Positions 35,190-43,715 of a DNA stretch of 52,617 nucleotides are shown here, in pieces. Both the position numbers and the translations under genes were made by a program. Position 1 is the stretch's first letter, and every line of letters begins with the position of its first letter. The notes below the pieces were generated by a model. The model searched no databases, was not told the origin of the DNA, and was given only the letters and a program-made list of their open reading frames with translations. This stretch comes from Agromyces sp. H66 (GTDB taxonomy: Bacteria; Actinomycetota; Actinomycetes; Actinomycetales; Microbacteriaceae), in assembly GCF_004959775.1 (NCBI RefSeq), contig NZ_SJZG01000018.1, positions 1-52,617 on the forward strand, given 5' to 3'.

Positions 35190-38000
35190 GTGACCAACGC
35201 TCAGGATCCGGCGCCGCTCGCCGTCGAGCTCCTCGGACCCATCGTCGTCCGCGTCGACGGCGTCGACGTGCCGCTGCGGGGCGAGATCGCCCGGGGGATC
35301 ATCGGCCGGCTGGCGCTCGCCGCGGGCGATGCGGTGTCGACCGAGGAGCTCGTCCGCTCCCTGTGGGCCGAGCCCACCGACACCGCCGCCGTCTCGGTGC
35401 GCGTCAACGTGTCGAAGCTCCGCGCCGGCCCGCTCGGGCCCCGGCTCACGGGCGGACGCGGCGGATACCGGCTCGGGGTCGACCCCGAGCACGTCGACCT
35501 GCTGCGTCTCCGCGCGGCCATCCGCGGGTTGCGCGCCGCCGTGGCATCCGGCGCCCCGGCCCCCGACCTGGTCGAGCGCCTCGACCTCGCCGAGGTGCTC
35601 TGGGGCGCGGACGCACTCCCCGAGCTCGCCGACCAGCCGTTCGCGGTCGACCTGCGCCGCCTGCTCGCCGACGAGCGCCGGTTCGCCGGGCAGGAACTCG
35701 CCGTGCTGCACATCGAGCGCGGCGAGTTCGAGTCCGCGCTCGCGGGCATCGAGGTGCTGCGTTCGTGGGATCCCGTCGGCGAGGAGCCGGTGCGACTGGA
35801 GGTGCTCGCGCTCGCGGGCGCCGGCCGCACGGGCGAGGCGCTCGCGACGATCGACGTGTTCCGTGCCCGCTGCGCCGACGAGTTCGGGCTCGAGTTGCCG
35901 GCGGCGCTCGCGGAGCTGCGGCAGTCCGTGCTGCGGGCCGACCCGTCGGTGGTGTCGCCTGCCCGGGATCGCGTCGAGGTCGAACGCCACGGCATCCCGC
36001 TCCCGCTCACCCGGCTGGTCGGCCGCCTCGACGTGCTCGAGTCCATCGCCGAGGCGCGGCGCAACGCGCGCCTCGTGACGCTCGTCGGCCCGGGCGGCGT
36101 GGGCAAGACCCGCATGGCCGTCGAGACGGCGCGCCGGGCCGGCCGGGAGTTCGACGACGTGCAGTGGATGGTCGACCTCGCGTCGGTCTCGAGCGGTGCC
36201 GACGTCGTGGGGTCGGTCGCGCACGCCGTCGGCGCGACGATGCAGGATGTCGACGCCGTCGTGCGGCGTCTGCACGGGCGACGTGCCCTCCTCATCCTCG
36301 ACAACGCCGAACACGTGCTCGACGCCTGTCGCACGCTCGCGAAGGGCCTGCTCGAGCGCTGCGAGGGCCTCGCGGTGCTGGTCACGAGCCGTGAGCCGCT
36401 GGGCCTCGCCGGCGAACGCCTCGTGCCGGTCCCCACCTTCGGCGGTGCGACCGCCGGCGACGCCGTCGAGCTCTTCGCGGAGCGCGCCGCCGACGCGCGC
36501 CCGGGATTCGTCGTCGACGACGGCAACCGAGACGACGTGCGAGCGCTGTGCTCCGCCCTCGATGGGATGCCCCTCGCACTCGAGCTCGCCGCCGCGCGGC
36601 TCGCGGTCATGGAGCTCGGACAGCTGGCGGGCTCCGTGCTCGACACGGTCGCTGCCTCGGGGCCGGCCGGCGACCGGCATGCGAGCCTCGTGGACGCCAT
36701 CGGGTGGAGCATCGACCTGCTCGATCCCGCCGAACGCGAACTGGTCGCACAGGTCGCGTGCTTCGCCGGCACGTTCGACTTCACGGATGTCGCGGCGGTC
36801 TGCACCGTCGCCGGCGACGATGCCGCCGCGGTGGCCGTTCGGCTCGCGCAGCAGTCGCTGCTCTCGATCGTCGAACGAGACGGTCGCCCGCGACGGTACC
36901 GGGTGCTCGAATCGGTCAAGGCGTACGTCAGGTCGCGCCTCCCGCTCACCGACGCCGAGGCGGCCGCGTGGTCGGCCCGGCACGTCGCCTGGTACGCGGA
37001 GCTCGCCGACCGGCTCGCCTCGGAGCTCCGCGGGCATGACCGACGCGCCGTGCGCGACCTGTTCATCGCGGCGTATCCCGATTTCCGCCTGGCACTCGAC
37101 GCCGCGGTGGCCGCCGGCGACCGGGAGACCGCCCTCCGCATCGCCGGCGGCCAGTCGGAGCACTGGATGCGCGAAGGGCTCCTCGTCGACGGGCGAGCCG
37201 ACGTCGAGCGCGCCCTCGCCGTGCCGGGCGAGGCGGCACCGGCGGTCGAGGCCCGTGCCCTCTTCGGCGTCGCGCTGCTCGCGTACCAGGGCGGCGCGTT
37301 CGAGCCGGCCGTGGCGTATGCCGTCGACGGCCTCGCGGCGGCCGACGCGGCCGGCGACCTCGACACGAGGGCGGCCCTGTCGGCGTACATGGCCTACGGA
37401 CAGTGCCTCCGGGGCGATCCCGTGGCGGCGGAGGCGCTGGTGGCGCTCGCCGAATCCCTCCCCGATGGGGTCGAGCCGTGGGCTGCCTGCTCGGTGCTGT
37501 TCTGCGTCGGACAGGCGCACCGGACGCTCGGCCGGCCCGCGCAGGCCCTCGACGCGCTTCGGGCGGCGAGGGCGATGGCCGTGCGCATCGGCTACGCGTG
37601 GGTGGCCGGATCGGCCACCTACCTCATCGGCAAGGTGCTCGTCGACGTCGGTCGCGGACAGGACGCCATCGACGTGCTGGTGCCCGGCATCGCGGAGGTC
37701 CTGGAGGAGGGCGAGGCGATGGGGGCGCTGGCGCTGCTGCACCTCGTGGGCGGGGCGTGCGCGCTCATCGAGCGGCATGCCGACGGCGCGGTGATCCACG
37801 CGGCGGTCGATCGGATCGGCACCCGGTACGACTACAACCCGGTGATCTCCGAGGGCCCCGACGCCGAGGTCCATCGGCGACGGATCGCCGAGGCGCTCAC
37901 CCCGCGCGAGCGCGCGCGGGCCGTGGCGATCGGGTCCCGGCTCGACCTCGCCGGCCTCCTCGACTTCGTGAACGCGCTGACGGTGCGAGCGGCCGCCTGA
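35190..38000 (+). CDS. AfsR/SARP-family transcriptional regulator with ATPase and TPR-like domains
   Basis: A 936-residue regulator. The N-terminal OmpR-type winged helix (about residues 10-95, LAVELLGPIVVRVDGVDVPLRGEIARGIIGRLALAAGDAVS) is followed by a BTAD (about 100-245) that mediates dimerisation. Then comes an NB-ARC/STAND ATPase with Walker A GPGGVGKT (300-307), LLILDNAEHV and VLVTSREPLGL, and a helical, TPR-like C-terminal half. This is the large AfsR type, which in Streptomyces integrates signals to activate secondary metabolism or development. No biosynthetic cluster is present here. Instead it sits between two exported-protein genes that share an 11-bp direct repeat, its likely targets. 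Confidence 0.9.
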   Translation: MTNAQDPAPLAVELLGPIVVRVDGVDVPLRGEIARGIIGRLALAAGDAVSTEELVRSLWAEPTDTAAVSVRVNVSKLRAGPLGPRLTGGRGGYRLGVDPEHVDLLRLRAAIRGLRAAVASGAPAPDLVERLDLAEVLWGADALPELADQPFAVDLRRLLADERRFAGQELAVLHIERGEFESALAGIEVLRSWDPVGEEPVRLEVLALAGAGRTGEALATIDVFRARCADEFGLELPAALAELRQSVLRADPSVVSPARDRVEVERHGIPLPLTRLVGRLDVLESIAEARRNARLVTLVGPGGVGKTRMAVETARRAGREFDDVQWMVDLASVSSGADVVGSVAHAVGATMQDVDAVVRRLHGRRALLILDNAEHVLDACRTLAKGLLERCEGLAVLVTSREPLGLAGERLVPVPTFGGATAGDAVELFAERAADARPGFVVDDGNRDDVRALCSALDGMPLALELAAARLAVMELGQLAGSVLDTVAASGPAGDRHASLVDAIGWSIDLLDPAERELVAQVACFAGTFDFTDVAAVCTVAGDDAAAVAVRLAQQSLLSIVERDGRPRRYRVLESVKAYVRSRLPLTDAEAAAWSARHVAWYAELADRLASELRGHDRRAVRDLFIAAYPDFRLALDAAVAAGDRETALRIAGGQSEHWMREGLLVDGRADVERALAVPGEAAPAVEARALFGVALLAYQGGAFEPAVAYAVDGLAAADAAGDLDTRAALSAYMAYGQCLRGDPVAAEALVALAESLPDGVEPWAACSVLFCVGQAHRTLGRPAQALDALRAARAMAVRIGYAWVAGSATYLIGKVLVDVGRGQDAIDVLVPGIAEVLEEGEAMGALALLHLVGGACALIERHADGAVIHAAVDRIGTRYDYNPVISEGPDAEVHRRRIAEALTPRERARAVAIGSRLDLAGLLDFVNALTVRAAA

Positions 38001-38007
38001 CCCGACG

Positions 38008-38029
38008 CGTAACCGGCGGGTAATCGGCG
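38008..38029 (+). promoter_or_regulatory. 11-bp tandem direct repeat, candidate SARP box of the surface-protein gene
   Basis: CGTAACCGGCG is followed directly by GGTAATCGGCG, an 11-bp period with core GTAAYCGG. It starts 56 bases before the start of the CAGGAT -10, exactly as upstream of the protease gene. Confidence 0.6.
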
Positions 38030-38063
38030 CACCGGCCGGTCGGGCCGTGCCGCGCACGGACCG

Positions 38064-38069
38064 CAGGAT
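38064..38069 (+). promoter_or_regulatory. Leaderless-type -10 box of the surface-protein gene
   Basis: CAGGAT exactly six bases before the ATG at 38076. Confidence 0.45.
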
Positions 38070-38075
38070 CGTGGT

Positions 38076-39518
38076 ATGACTCGACCCCTTCCTCGTCATC
38101 GGGGGCGCCTGAAGCGCGCCCCCATCTTCGCCGTCGCCGGCGTCGCCGCCATCGGGCTGGCGGTGCCCGCGGTCATCGCGGCCGCCGCGGTCGCTGCGGA
38201 GCCCGGCGTGCCCGACACGACGCCGCCGCTGCTCAACACGAGCATCTACGCCCCCTCGGAGAGCGGATGGCACCACGGCGACCCGAACTACCGGGCGCAC
38301 GCCATCGAGCGCGGCGGCTCCGAGGTGGACAGCATCTCGTACTCGATCGACGGCGGCCCGGTCGTCATCGAGCACGACGACCGGATCGCGATCGACATGT
38401 CGGCCGAGGGCGTGCACGAGATCGAGATCTGGACGCTCGATACCGCCGGGAACGAATCCTTCCACCAGCGCCACACGGTGAAGGTCGACACCGTCGCACC
38501 GACGATCACGCTGCCCGCGGTCACCGAGTTCGCGGTCGGCGAGAAGGCGGTGTTCACGTACTCGTGCGACGACCCGACCTCCGGCGTGAAGTCCTGCGAT
38601 GCGGACGTGCCGAACAAGGAGAACCTCAGCACCATCACGCCCGGCGAGTACCTCGTGCGCGTCGTGGCGACCGATGCGGCCGGCCATGAGACGAACGCCG
38701 AGTACCGCTACACGGTGATCGCGTCGGATGCCACGCCTCCGGCCGTGGAGCTGCGCCTCGCTCCCGAGCCGGCGTCGGGCTGGTACCGGAGCTACCTGGG
38801 CGCGGCCGTCGTCGCGTCGGATCCGTCTGGAATCGCCTCCGTGCACTACGCCGCCGACGGCGCCGTCTCGACGAACGGCGACGTGGTCGGCGAACCCGAG
38901 GCGACGTTCGACCTCACCGCCGACGGCGTGACGGACATCACCTACTGGGCGATCGACGGCGTCGGCAACCAGTCCGAGCACCGCACCTCGACGGTGCGCA
39001 TCGACACCGTCGTTCCGCGCATCGACATCGCATCGCCGGCGCTGTCGAACCCGCTCGCGGAGAGCGAGTTCGAGGTCGAGCAGGGCGAGGTCGTTCCGCT
39101 CGAGTTCGAGTGCATCGACGCGCACTCGGGCATCGAGTCCTGCGGTGTCACGGACAACGGGCCGGCGTTCGCCGCGCCGAGCGCGCTGCCGACCGATGAG
39201 CTCGGCGAGCAGCGGGTGAAGATCGTCGCACGCGACAACGCCGGCAACGTCACGAAGACGCAGATCGTGTACACGGTGGTCGAGGCGAGCGGCGAGACGC
39301 CCGTGGAGCCCGGCGGCACCGACGGCGAAGGCCATGACGGCGCCGGTGAGCCCGCCGCGCCCGCCGCGCCGGCCTCGCCGACCTCAGCAGGCGACCGGGG
39401 ATCGGCCCTCGCCGACACCGGCTTCCCGCTCATGCCCGCGCTGATGCTCGCCGGCGGCCTCGTCGTCGCCGGGGGACTCGGGCTGACCGCGCGGTCGGCA
39501 CTTCGCTCGAAGCGCTGA
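38076..39518 (+). CDS. Sortase-anchored surface protein with Ig-like repeats (LADTG)
   Basis: A 480-residue exported protein. A signal peptide (about residues 1-41, ending AAAVAAEPG) is followed by four beta-sandwich, Ig-like repeats, recognisable from repeated blocks such as DTVAPTITL, DATPPAVEL and DTVVPRIDI and from endings like DAAGHETNAEYRYTV and DNAGNVTKTQIVYTV. An Ala/Pro-rich wall-spanning linker comes next. The C-terminus has LADTG, a hydrophobic helix (LMPALMLAGGLVVAGGLGLTA) and RSALRSKR. LAxTG is the site of class E sortases of high-GC actinobacteria. Cysteine pairs (YSCDD/KSCDA, FECID/ESCGV) could form disulfides. Probably an adhesin or structural protein. Confidence 0.85.
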   Translation: MTRPLPRHRGRLKRAPIFAVAGVAAIGLAVPAVIAAAAVAAEPGVPDTTPPLLNTSIYAPSESGWHHGDPNYRAHAIERGGSEVDSISYSIDGGPVVIEHDDRIAIDMSAEGVHEIEIWTLDTAGNESFHQRHTVKVDTVAPTITLPAVTEFAVGEKAVFTYSCDDPTSGVKSCDADVPNKENLSTITPGEYLVRVVATDAAGHETNAEYRYTVIASDATPPAVELRLAPEPASGWYRSYLGAAVVASDPSGIASVHYAADGAVSTNGDVVGEPEATFDLTADGVTDITYWAIDGVGNQSEHRTSTVRIDTVVPRIDIASPALSNPLAESEFEVEQGEVVPLEFECIDAHSGIESCGVTDNGPAFAAPSALPTDELGEQRVKIVARDNAGNVTKTQIVYTVVEASGETPVEPGGTDGEGHDGAGEPAAPAAPASPTSAGDRGSALADTGFPLMPALMLAGGLVVAGGLGLTARSALRSKR

Positions 39519-39525
39519 ACCGGCG

Positions 39526-39557
39526 CCGGCGTTCCCTCGAATGCGGGGGAGCGCCGG
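39526..39557. terminator. Convergent terminator between surface protein and flavoprotein
   Basis: CCGGCGTTCCC (39526-39536) pairs with the GGG/GAGCGCCGG arm (39547-39557), 11 pairs with one G-U. It lies eight bases after the surface-protein stop and can serve both strands. Confidence 0.65.
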
Positions 39558-39608
39558 ACGCCCCGCCCCGCGTGCACCGCATGGGATGTCGTCGTGCGAC
39601 GTCGGGAA

Positions 39609-40973
39609 TCAGGTGAAGTCGCGGTTGCCGCGGAAGCGGCCCTCGGGGTCGACCGTGGCCTTGACGCGGGCGGCACGTGCCACGTCGGACTCGGCGTAGG
39701 CGCCCGAGTACCCGACTCCCGGGGCGAGGAAGGTGCCGAGCGTACGGTCGGATGCCGCCACGCCGAGGGCCGCATCGAGGGCGCCGAACGCCCGCTCCGC
39801 GGGCTCGGCGCGGTCGGGCAGCCCCATCGCGTGACCGCTGACGATGTGCGTCTCCCGCACGGCGCCCGCGATGCCGGGCCGTGCGGGCGGTGCCGCCAGC
39901 GCTCCACCGAGCACGCGGAACGCGAGCCCCATGATCGCCTGCCCCTCGGATGACTCCCACGTCTCGACGAGGCGGGTCACGCTGTCCTCGTCGAGATCGG
40001 CGAGCGCAGACCAGCCGAAGCCGGGCGACGGGTCGGTGGGTTCCTCGGCGATGGCCGTGAGCGCGAGGGCATCTATGGGCCCGACGGCGTCGAGCACGAC
40101 GGTTCCGGCGGAACGGATCGCGTCCAGCGCGGCACGGCCCGCCGCGGACGCGCCGAGCTCGACCGTCTCGACGCTCACGATGGTGGTGCCCCGGAGCTCT
40201 GCCGGGGCCTGCGGCACGTCGGGGATGCGCACTGCGCCCGCGTGCAGCGCGAGCGTGTCGGGTGCCGTGCGGCCGGCGGCGACGGTCGCGCGGAAGACGG
40301 CCGCGGCATCCGTTCCGGCGAACACGATGCGTCCGCCGGTGAGCACGGGCGCCGGATGCAGGTCGACCTCGATCGCCGTGACGACGCCGAACGCGCCGCC
40401 GGCGCCGCGGATCGCCCACAGGAGCTCGGGGTCGTCGGCGTCGCGCAGCCAGCGGTGGCGGCCGTCGGCGGTCAGCAGCTCGACGGCGCGCAGCGAGCTC
40501 GAGCCGAAGCCGAACGAACGGGCGAACCACGAGTGGCCGCCGCCGAGCGTGAACGCCGTGGCGTTCACCACGCCGCTCGAGCCCGACATCGCCACGAGGC
40601 CGGTGCCCGCGAGCGAGTCGAGCACGAGTCCCATGCGGGCCCCGGCCCCGATGCGAGCGGTGCGTCCGTCGACGTCGACGTCGACGAGGTCGAAGGCGGC
40701 CGTGCGCACCAGCAGGGTGCCGTCGAGGGTGCCCGACGCGCCGTGTCCCGACGGCTGCACCGCGACCTGGATTCCGTCGGCCCTCGCGGCGGCCACCAGC
40801 GCCCGCAGGTCGTCGACGTCGCCCGGGGTCGCGACCGCCGCAGGTCGCTGGTCGATCGCGAGGTTCCACGGCGAGCGGGCGGCATCCCAGCGAGGGTCGC
40901 CCGGACGCACGAGCCGGTTCCCGAGCCGTTCGGCGAGGGCGTCGAGGGCGGGGTGCGCGGCGGCGTCGGTCAT
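39609..40973 (-). CDS. FAD-binding oxidoreductase (BBE / PCMH type)
   Basis: A 454-residue flavoenzyme. The FAD-binding PCMH domain has PSGHGASGTLDGTLLVRT, where His77 is the likely site of covalent FAD attachment, and the C-terminal berberine-bridge element is seen as VKATVDPEGRFRGNRDF. The second anchoring Cys of bicovalent members was not found. Such enzymes oxidise alcohols or sugars to acids, but the substrate is unknown. The ATG at 40973 is supported by AAGGACC upstream; the longer frame would add 14 unlikely residues. Confidence 0.9.
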   Translation of the reverse strand: MTDAAAHPALDALAERLGNRLVRPGDPRWDAARSPWNLAIDQRPAAVATPGDVDDLRALVAAARADGIQVAVQPSGHGASGTLDGTLLVRTAAFDLVDVDVDGRTARIGAGARMGLVLDSLAGTGLVAMSGSSGVVNATAFTLGGGHSWFARSFGFGSSSLRAVELLTADGRHRWLRDADDPELLWAIRGAGGAFGVVTAIEVDLHPAPVLTGGRIVFAGTDAAAVFRATVAAGRTAPDTLALHAGAVRIPDVPQAPAELRGTTIVSVETVELGASAAGRAALDAIRSAGTVVLDAVGPIDALALTAIAEEPTDPSPGFGWSALADLDEDSVTRLVETWESSEGQAIMGLAFRVLGGALAAPPARPGIAGAVRETHIVSGHAMGLPDRAEPAERAFGALDAALGVAASDRTLGTFLAPGVGYSGAYAESDVARAARVKATVDPEGRFRGNRDFT

Positions 40974-41059
40974 CGCTGGTCCTTCCGTGGCATCCGTCGG
41001 CGGACGCCGACCCACGTCACGCTATCGGGGCCGACCGACGTCGGGAACCCTGCGAGCAC

Positions 41060-41563
41060 TCACCGGACCAGACGCACCTCGAGGATCTCCTCGCCGAGGA
41101 ACGGCTGCAGCTGCTCGGCGCCGTCGGGCGTGAATCCGTTGCGCTTGTAGAAGGCATGGGCCCGGGGGTTGTCCTTCGCGACCCAGAGGTAGCCGGGGCG
41201 GTCGCCGCAGGCGGCATCGAACAGCTTCTGGCCGATGCCGGTGCCGTGATACGCGTGCAGCAGGTAGATGAAGTAGAGCTCCCGCTCGCGAGGCGGATTC
41301 TCGTCACGTGCCGGCCCCGAGCCGACGAAGCCGACGATCTCGCCGTCGACGAGTGCGGCGAACTGGTTGTACTCCTCGCCTCGGGCGGCCATGTGGGTCC
41401 AGAGCTCGGCCATCCGGCGGGGGGAGAGGTTCTCGAAGGCGGCTGCGCTGATCAGGTGGTCGTAGGTCTCGTGCCAGCAGGTGGCGTGAACTCGGCCCAG
41501 GGCCTCCACATCCGAGTCGCGGATGGGACGGACGACGACGTCGGCAACAACTTCGGTGCTCAT
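41060..41563 (-). CDS. GNAT family N-acetyltransferase
   Basis: A 167-residue single-domain acetyltransferase. Strand and loop motifs are VVVRPIRDSDVEALGRVHATCWHETY at the N-terminus, the acetyl-CoA loop YLLHAYHGTGIGQKLFDAA and the C-terminal LWVAKDNPRAHAFYKRNGFTPDGAEQ. It resembles the YhfO/PhnO-like GNATs, and the acceptor is unknown. TAGCCT sits exactly six bases upstream of the ATG. It is divergent from the importer operon. Confidence 0.88.
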   Translation of the reverse strand: MSTEVVADVVVRPIRDSDVEALGRVHATCWHETYDHLISAAAFENLSPRRMAELWTHMAARGEEYNQFAALVDGEIVGFVGSGPARDENPPRERELYFIYLLHAYHGTGIGQKLFDAACGDRPGYLWVAKDNPRAHAFYKRNGFTPDGAEQLQPFLGEEILEVRLVR

Positions 41564-41569
41564 GTCTCG

Positions 41570-41575
41570 AGGCTA
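41570..41575 (-). promoter_or_regulatory. Leaderless-type -10 box of the GNAT gene
   Basis: TAGCCT on the minus strand, exactly six bases before the ATG at 41563. Confidence 0.5.
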
Positions 41576-41660
41576 AGCCAGCGCGCGCGGGAGGGGAAAT
41601 CGAGCAGGGCCGACCGCCGCCGAGCGATGGGCGCTCCGCCGCGACGCGCGACCGACGGCC

Positions 41661-41701
41661 AAACGTTTCCGCAGCGTGGAAGCGCGCGTTGAACGCGCTT
41701 C
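41661..41701 (+). promoter_or_regulatory. Operator-like region upstream of the ABC importer operon
   Basis: Contains AAACGTTT (41661-41668, a palindrome of the LacI type), the overlapping 15-mer TTCCGCAGCGTGGAA (41667-41681) and the arms GAAGCGCG/CGCGCTTC (41679-41686, 41694-41701). The TTCCG-GGAA element resembles one ahead of the UGSC gene. No local regulator gene is present. Confidence 0.4.
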
Positions 41702-41776
41702 GAGGCGTTGCGAACATGCACGGGCCGGTCGCGACCGAAGTCGGTCGGGCCGCCGGGCATTCAAAGGAGATATCCC

Positions 41777-41827
41777 ATGCTGCGCACGCGTGCTCGACGG
41801 TCGAGCCGGAACGGGGTCGTCCGATGA
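41777..41827 (+). CDS. 16-codon Arg-rich leader ORF
   Basis: An ORF encoding MLRTRARRSSRNGVVR. It has the strongest ribosome site nearby (AAAGGAG, seven bases before the ATG), and its TGA overlaps the permease ATG (ATGA). The permease itself has no good ribosome site. The ORF may recruit ribosomes by coupling or act as a translation-sensing leader. Seven of 16 codons are Arg, which in this GC-rich genome may be chance. Confidence 0.5.
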   Translation: MLRTRARRSSRNGVVR

Positions 41828-42804
41828 AGGCGATGGCCGTCCACCTCGGGAAGGTCCTCTTCTCCTCCGTCATCCTCCTCGTCGTGGTCATCACGATCCT
41901 CTTCCTGCTCCTCGAGCTCGCTCCGGGGGACCCGATCCAGACGTTGGTCGGCGACGTGCCGATCTCCGACGCACTGCGCGAGCAGATCTACGCCACGTTC
42001 GGCTTGGACAAGCCCGCCTGGGAGCGCTACCTGATCTACATGGGCAACGTGCTCACCGGGAACCTCGGGGTCTCGTTCGGCACCGAGGTGCCCGTCTCGC
42101 AGCTCATCGGCGAACGGATCGGCAACACGCTCGCCCTCGCCATCCCGTCGTTCATCCTCTCGACCATCGGCGCCGTCGTCATCGGATCGATCGCGGCGAA
42201 GACGCGCAAGCGCTGGCTCGACACGCTGCTCTCCGGCAGCGCGGTCGCCCTGTTCTCACTGCCGAACTTCTGGCTCGGCCTGATGCTGATCATCCTGTTC
42301 TCGATCACCCTCGGCTGGCTGCCCACGCAGGGCAAGGCGCCCTACGGCGTGGAGGGCATCGAGGTCCAGTACATGATCCTCCCGCTGATCACGATGGCCA
42401 CCTCCGAGCTCGCCTTCAAGGCTCGCATCATGCGAGCCTCGATGATCGAGTCCCTCGGCCAGGACTTCATGGACACCGCCCGCTCGAAGGGCATGGCCGA
42501 TCGCGCCGCGCTCTGGCGACATGCCCTTCCCAACGCCCTCCTGCCCATGGTGACGGTGGCCGGACTCAGCCTCTCGCACGTCCTGGCCGGCTCGGTCCTG
42601 GTGGAGCGGGTCTTCGGCTGGCCGGGCATGGGCCTCCTCTTCATCGGCGCGATCGAGCGCCAGGACACCTTCCTGGTGCTCGGCATCGTCATCGTGCTGA
42701 CCGTCACCATCCTCATCGTCAACCTCGTGACCGACATCGTCTACGGCCTCGTGGATCCGCGTCTTCGCAGCCGGGTGACGAGACCGGTAAGGAGCGAACC
42801 GTGA
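41824..42804 (+). CDS. Peptide/opine-type ABC transporter permease (DppB-like)
   Basis: A 326-residue inner-membrane permease. The DppB landmarks are LELAPGDPIQTLVGD in the first loop, YATFGLDKPAWERYLIYMGNVLTGNLGVSF, the EAA loop MDTARSKGMADRAALWRHALPNALLPM and the terminal YGLVDPRLRSR. Six helices are expected. ATG 41824 was chosen (MKAMAVHLGK); it overlaps the leader ORF stop. It is the first gene of the B-C-D-F importer operon and overlaps the next permease by four bases (GTGA). Confidence 0.93.
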   Translation: MKAMAVHLGKVLFSSVILLVVVITILFLLLELAPGDPIQTLVGDVPISDALREQIYATFGLDKPAWERYLIYMGNVLTGNLGVSFGTEVPVSQLIGERIGNTLALAIPSFILSTIGAVVIGSIAAKTRKRWLDTLLSGSAVALFSLPNFWLGLMLIILFSITLGWLPTQGKAPYGVEGIEVQYMILPLITMATSELAFKARIMRASMIESLGQDFMDTARSKGMADRAALWRHALPNALLPMVTVAGLSLSHVLAGSVLVERVFGWPGMGLLFIGAIERQDTFLVLGIVIVLTVTILIVNLVTDIVYGLVDPRLRSRVTRPVRSEP

Positions 42805-43715
42805 GCGTCCAACAACTGTCCCGACCGGCCTCCGACGCGGCGCCGGAAGCGGCACCGCCCCGGCGCCCGGCTCGGCGCCCGCGCAACCCCGATGCGATCT
42901 GGCGCGTGTACTTCCGCAAGCCCCTCGTGCGGATCGCGTTGCCGATCCTGGTCGTCATCGTCCTCGCGTCGGTCATCGGTCCGATGCTGACGGGAGATCC
43001 GTTCGCGACGAACCACCCGACCTTCGTGCCGCCGAACGCCGAGTACCCGCTCGGCACGGACAACCTGGGGCGCGATTACCTCGGGCGCGTGCTGATGGGC
43101 GGTCAGGTGTCGCTGCTGGTCGGCTTCAGCGTCGCGTTCCTGTGCCTGACCGTCGCGCTCGTCGTCGGAGGGCTCGCCGGCTTCTACGGCGGTGTCCTCG
43201 ACACGGTGCTGGTGAAGATCTCCGAGTTCTTCCAGGTCATCCCAGGCATCGTCCTCGCACTCGTCGCGGCGGCGATCCTCGGCTCGAACCTCGCGATGAT
43301 CGTGATCATCCTGTCGGTGACGATGTGGCCCGGCGTGGCCCGCATCGTGCGGGCCGAGGCGATGCGCATCTCCCAGCTCGGCTACGTCGAATCCCAGCGC
43401 GCGGCAGGCTTCCTCAGCCTGCGCATCCTGTGGTCCGACGTGCTGCCGAACGCGATGCCCCCGGTGCTCGTGGCCACGACGATGACCGTCGCCCGCGCCA
43501 TCCTCGCCGAATCGGGCCTGTCCTTCCTCGGGATCGGCGACGCGAACCGCCCCAGCTGGGGCGCGCTGCTGAACCAGGCGCAGCCGTACATCTCCACCGC
43601 GTGGTGGCTGGCGCTCTTCCCGGGCCTGTGCATCTTCATCGTCGTGCTGGCGATCAACCTGCTCGGCGATGCGCTCAACGACGCGCTCAACCCGTCGATC
43701 GGAAGGGTGAAATGA
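42801..43715 (+). CDS. Peptide/opine-type ABC transporter permease (DppC-like)
   Basis: A 304-residue permease with a basic N-terminal tail (PRRPARRPRNP), one N-terminal helix (VRIALPILVVIVLASVIGPML), the signature PLGTDNLGRDYLGRVLMG and the EAA loop ESQRAAGFLSLRILWSDVLPN, ending near SFLGIGDANRPSWG and NLLGDALNDALNP. The GTG start has AAGGAG six bases upstream and overlaps the previous stop. The downstream ATPase gene overlaps by four bases. Confidence 0.93.
   Translation: MSVQQLSRPASDAAPEAAPPRRPARRPRNPDAIWRVYFRKPLVRIALPILVVIVLASVIGPMLTGDPFATNHPTFVPPNAEYPLGTDNLGRDYLGRVLMGGQVSLLVGFSVAFLCLTVALVVGGLAGFYGGVLDTVLVKISEFFQVIPGIVLALVAAAILGSNLAMIVIILSVTMWPGVARIVRAEAMRISQLGYVESQRAAGFLSLRILWSDVLPNAMPPVLVATTMTVARAILAESGLSFLGIGDANRPSWGALLNQAQPYISTAWWLALFPGLCIFIVVLAINLLGDALNDALNPSIGRVK

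Noticed and set aside
35190..38000. SARP regulator as marker of an antibiotic gene cluster
   Set aside because: No PKS, NRPS, RiPP or tailoring genes lie nearby; neighbours encode a protease, a surface protein, a nucleoside hydrolase and a flavoprotein.
34983..39335. Long minus-strand open frame (about 1450 codons) opposite the SARP and surface-protein genes
   Set aside because: It is a GC-rich shadow frame: very high Arg/Asp/Gly/His content, no domain pattern, and the plus-strand genes have clear domains and promoters.
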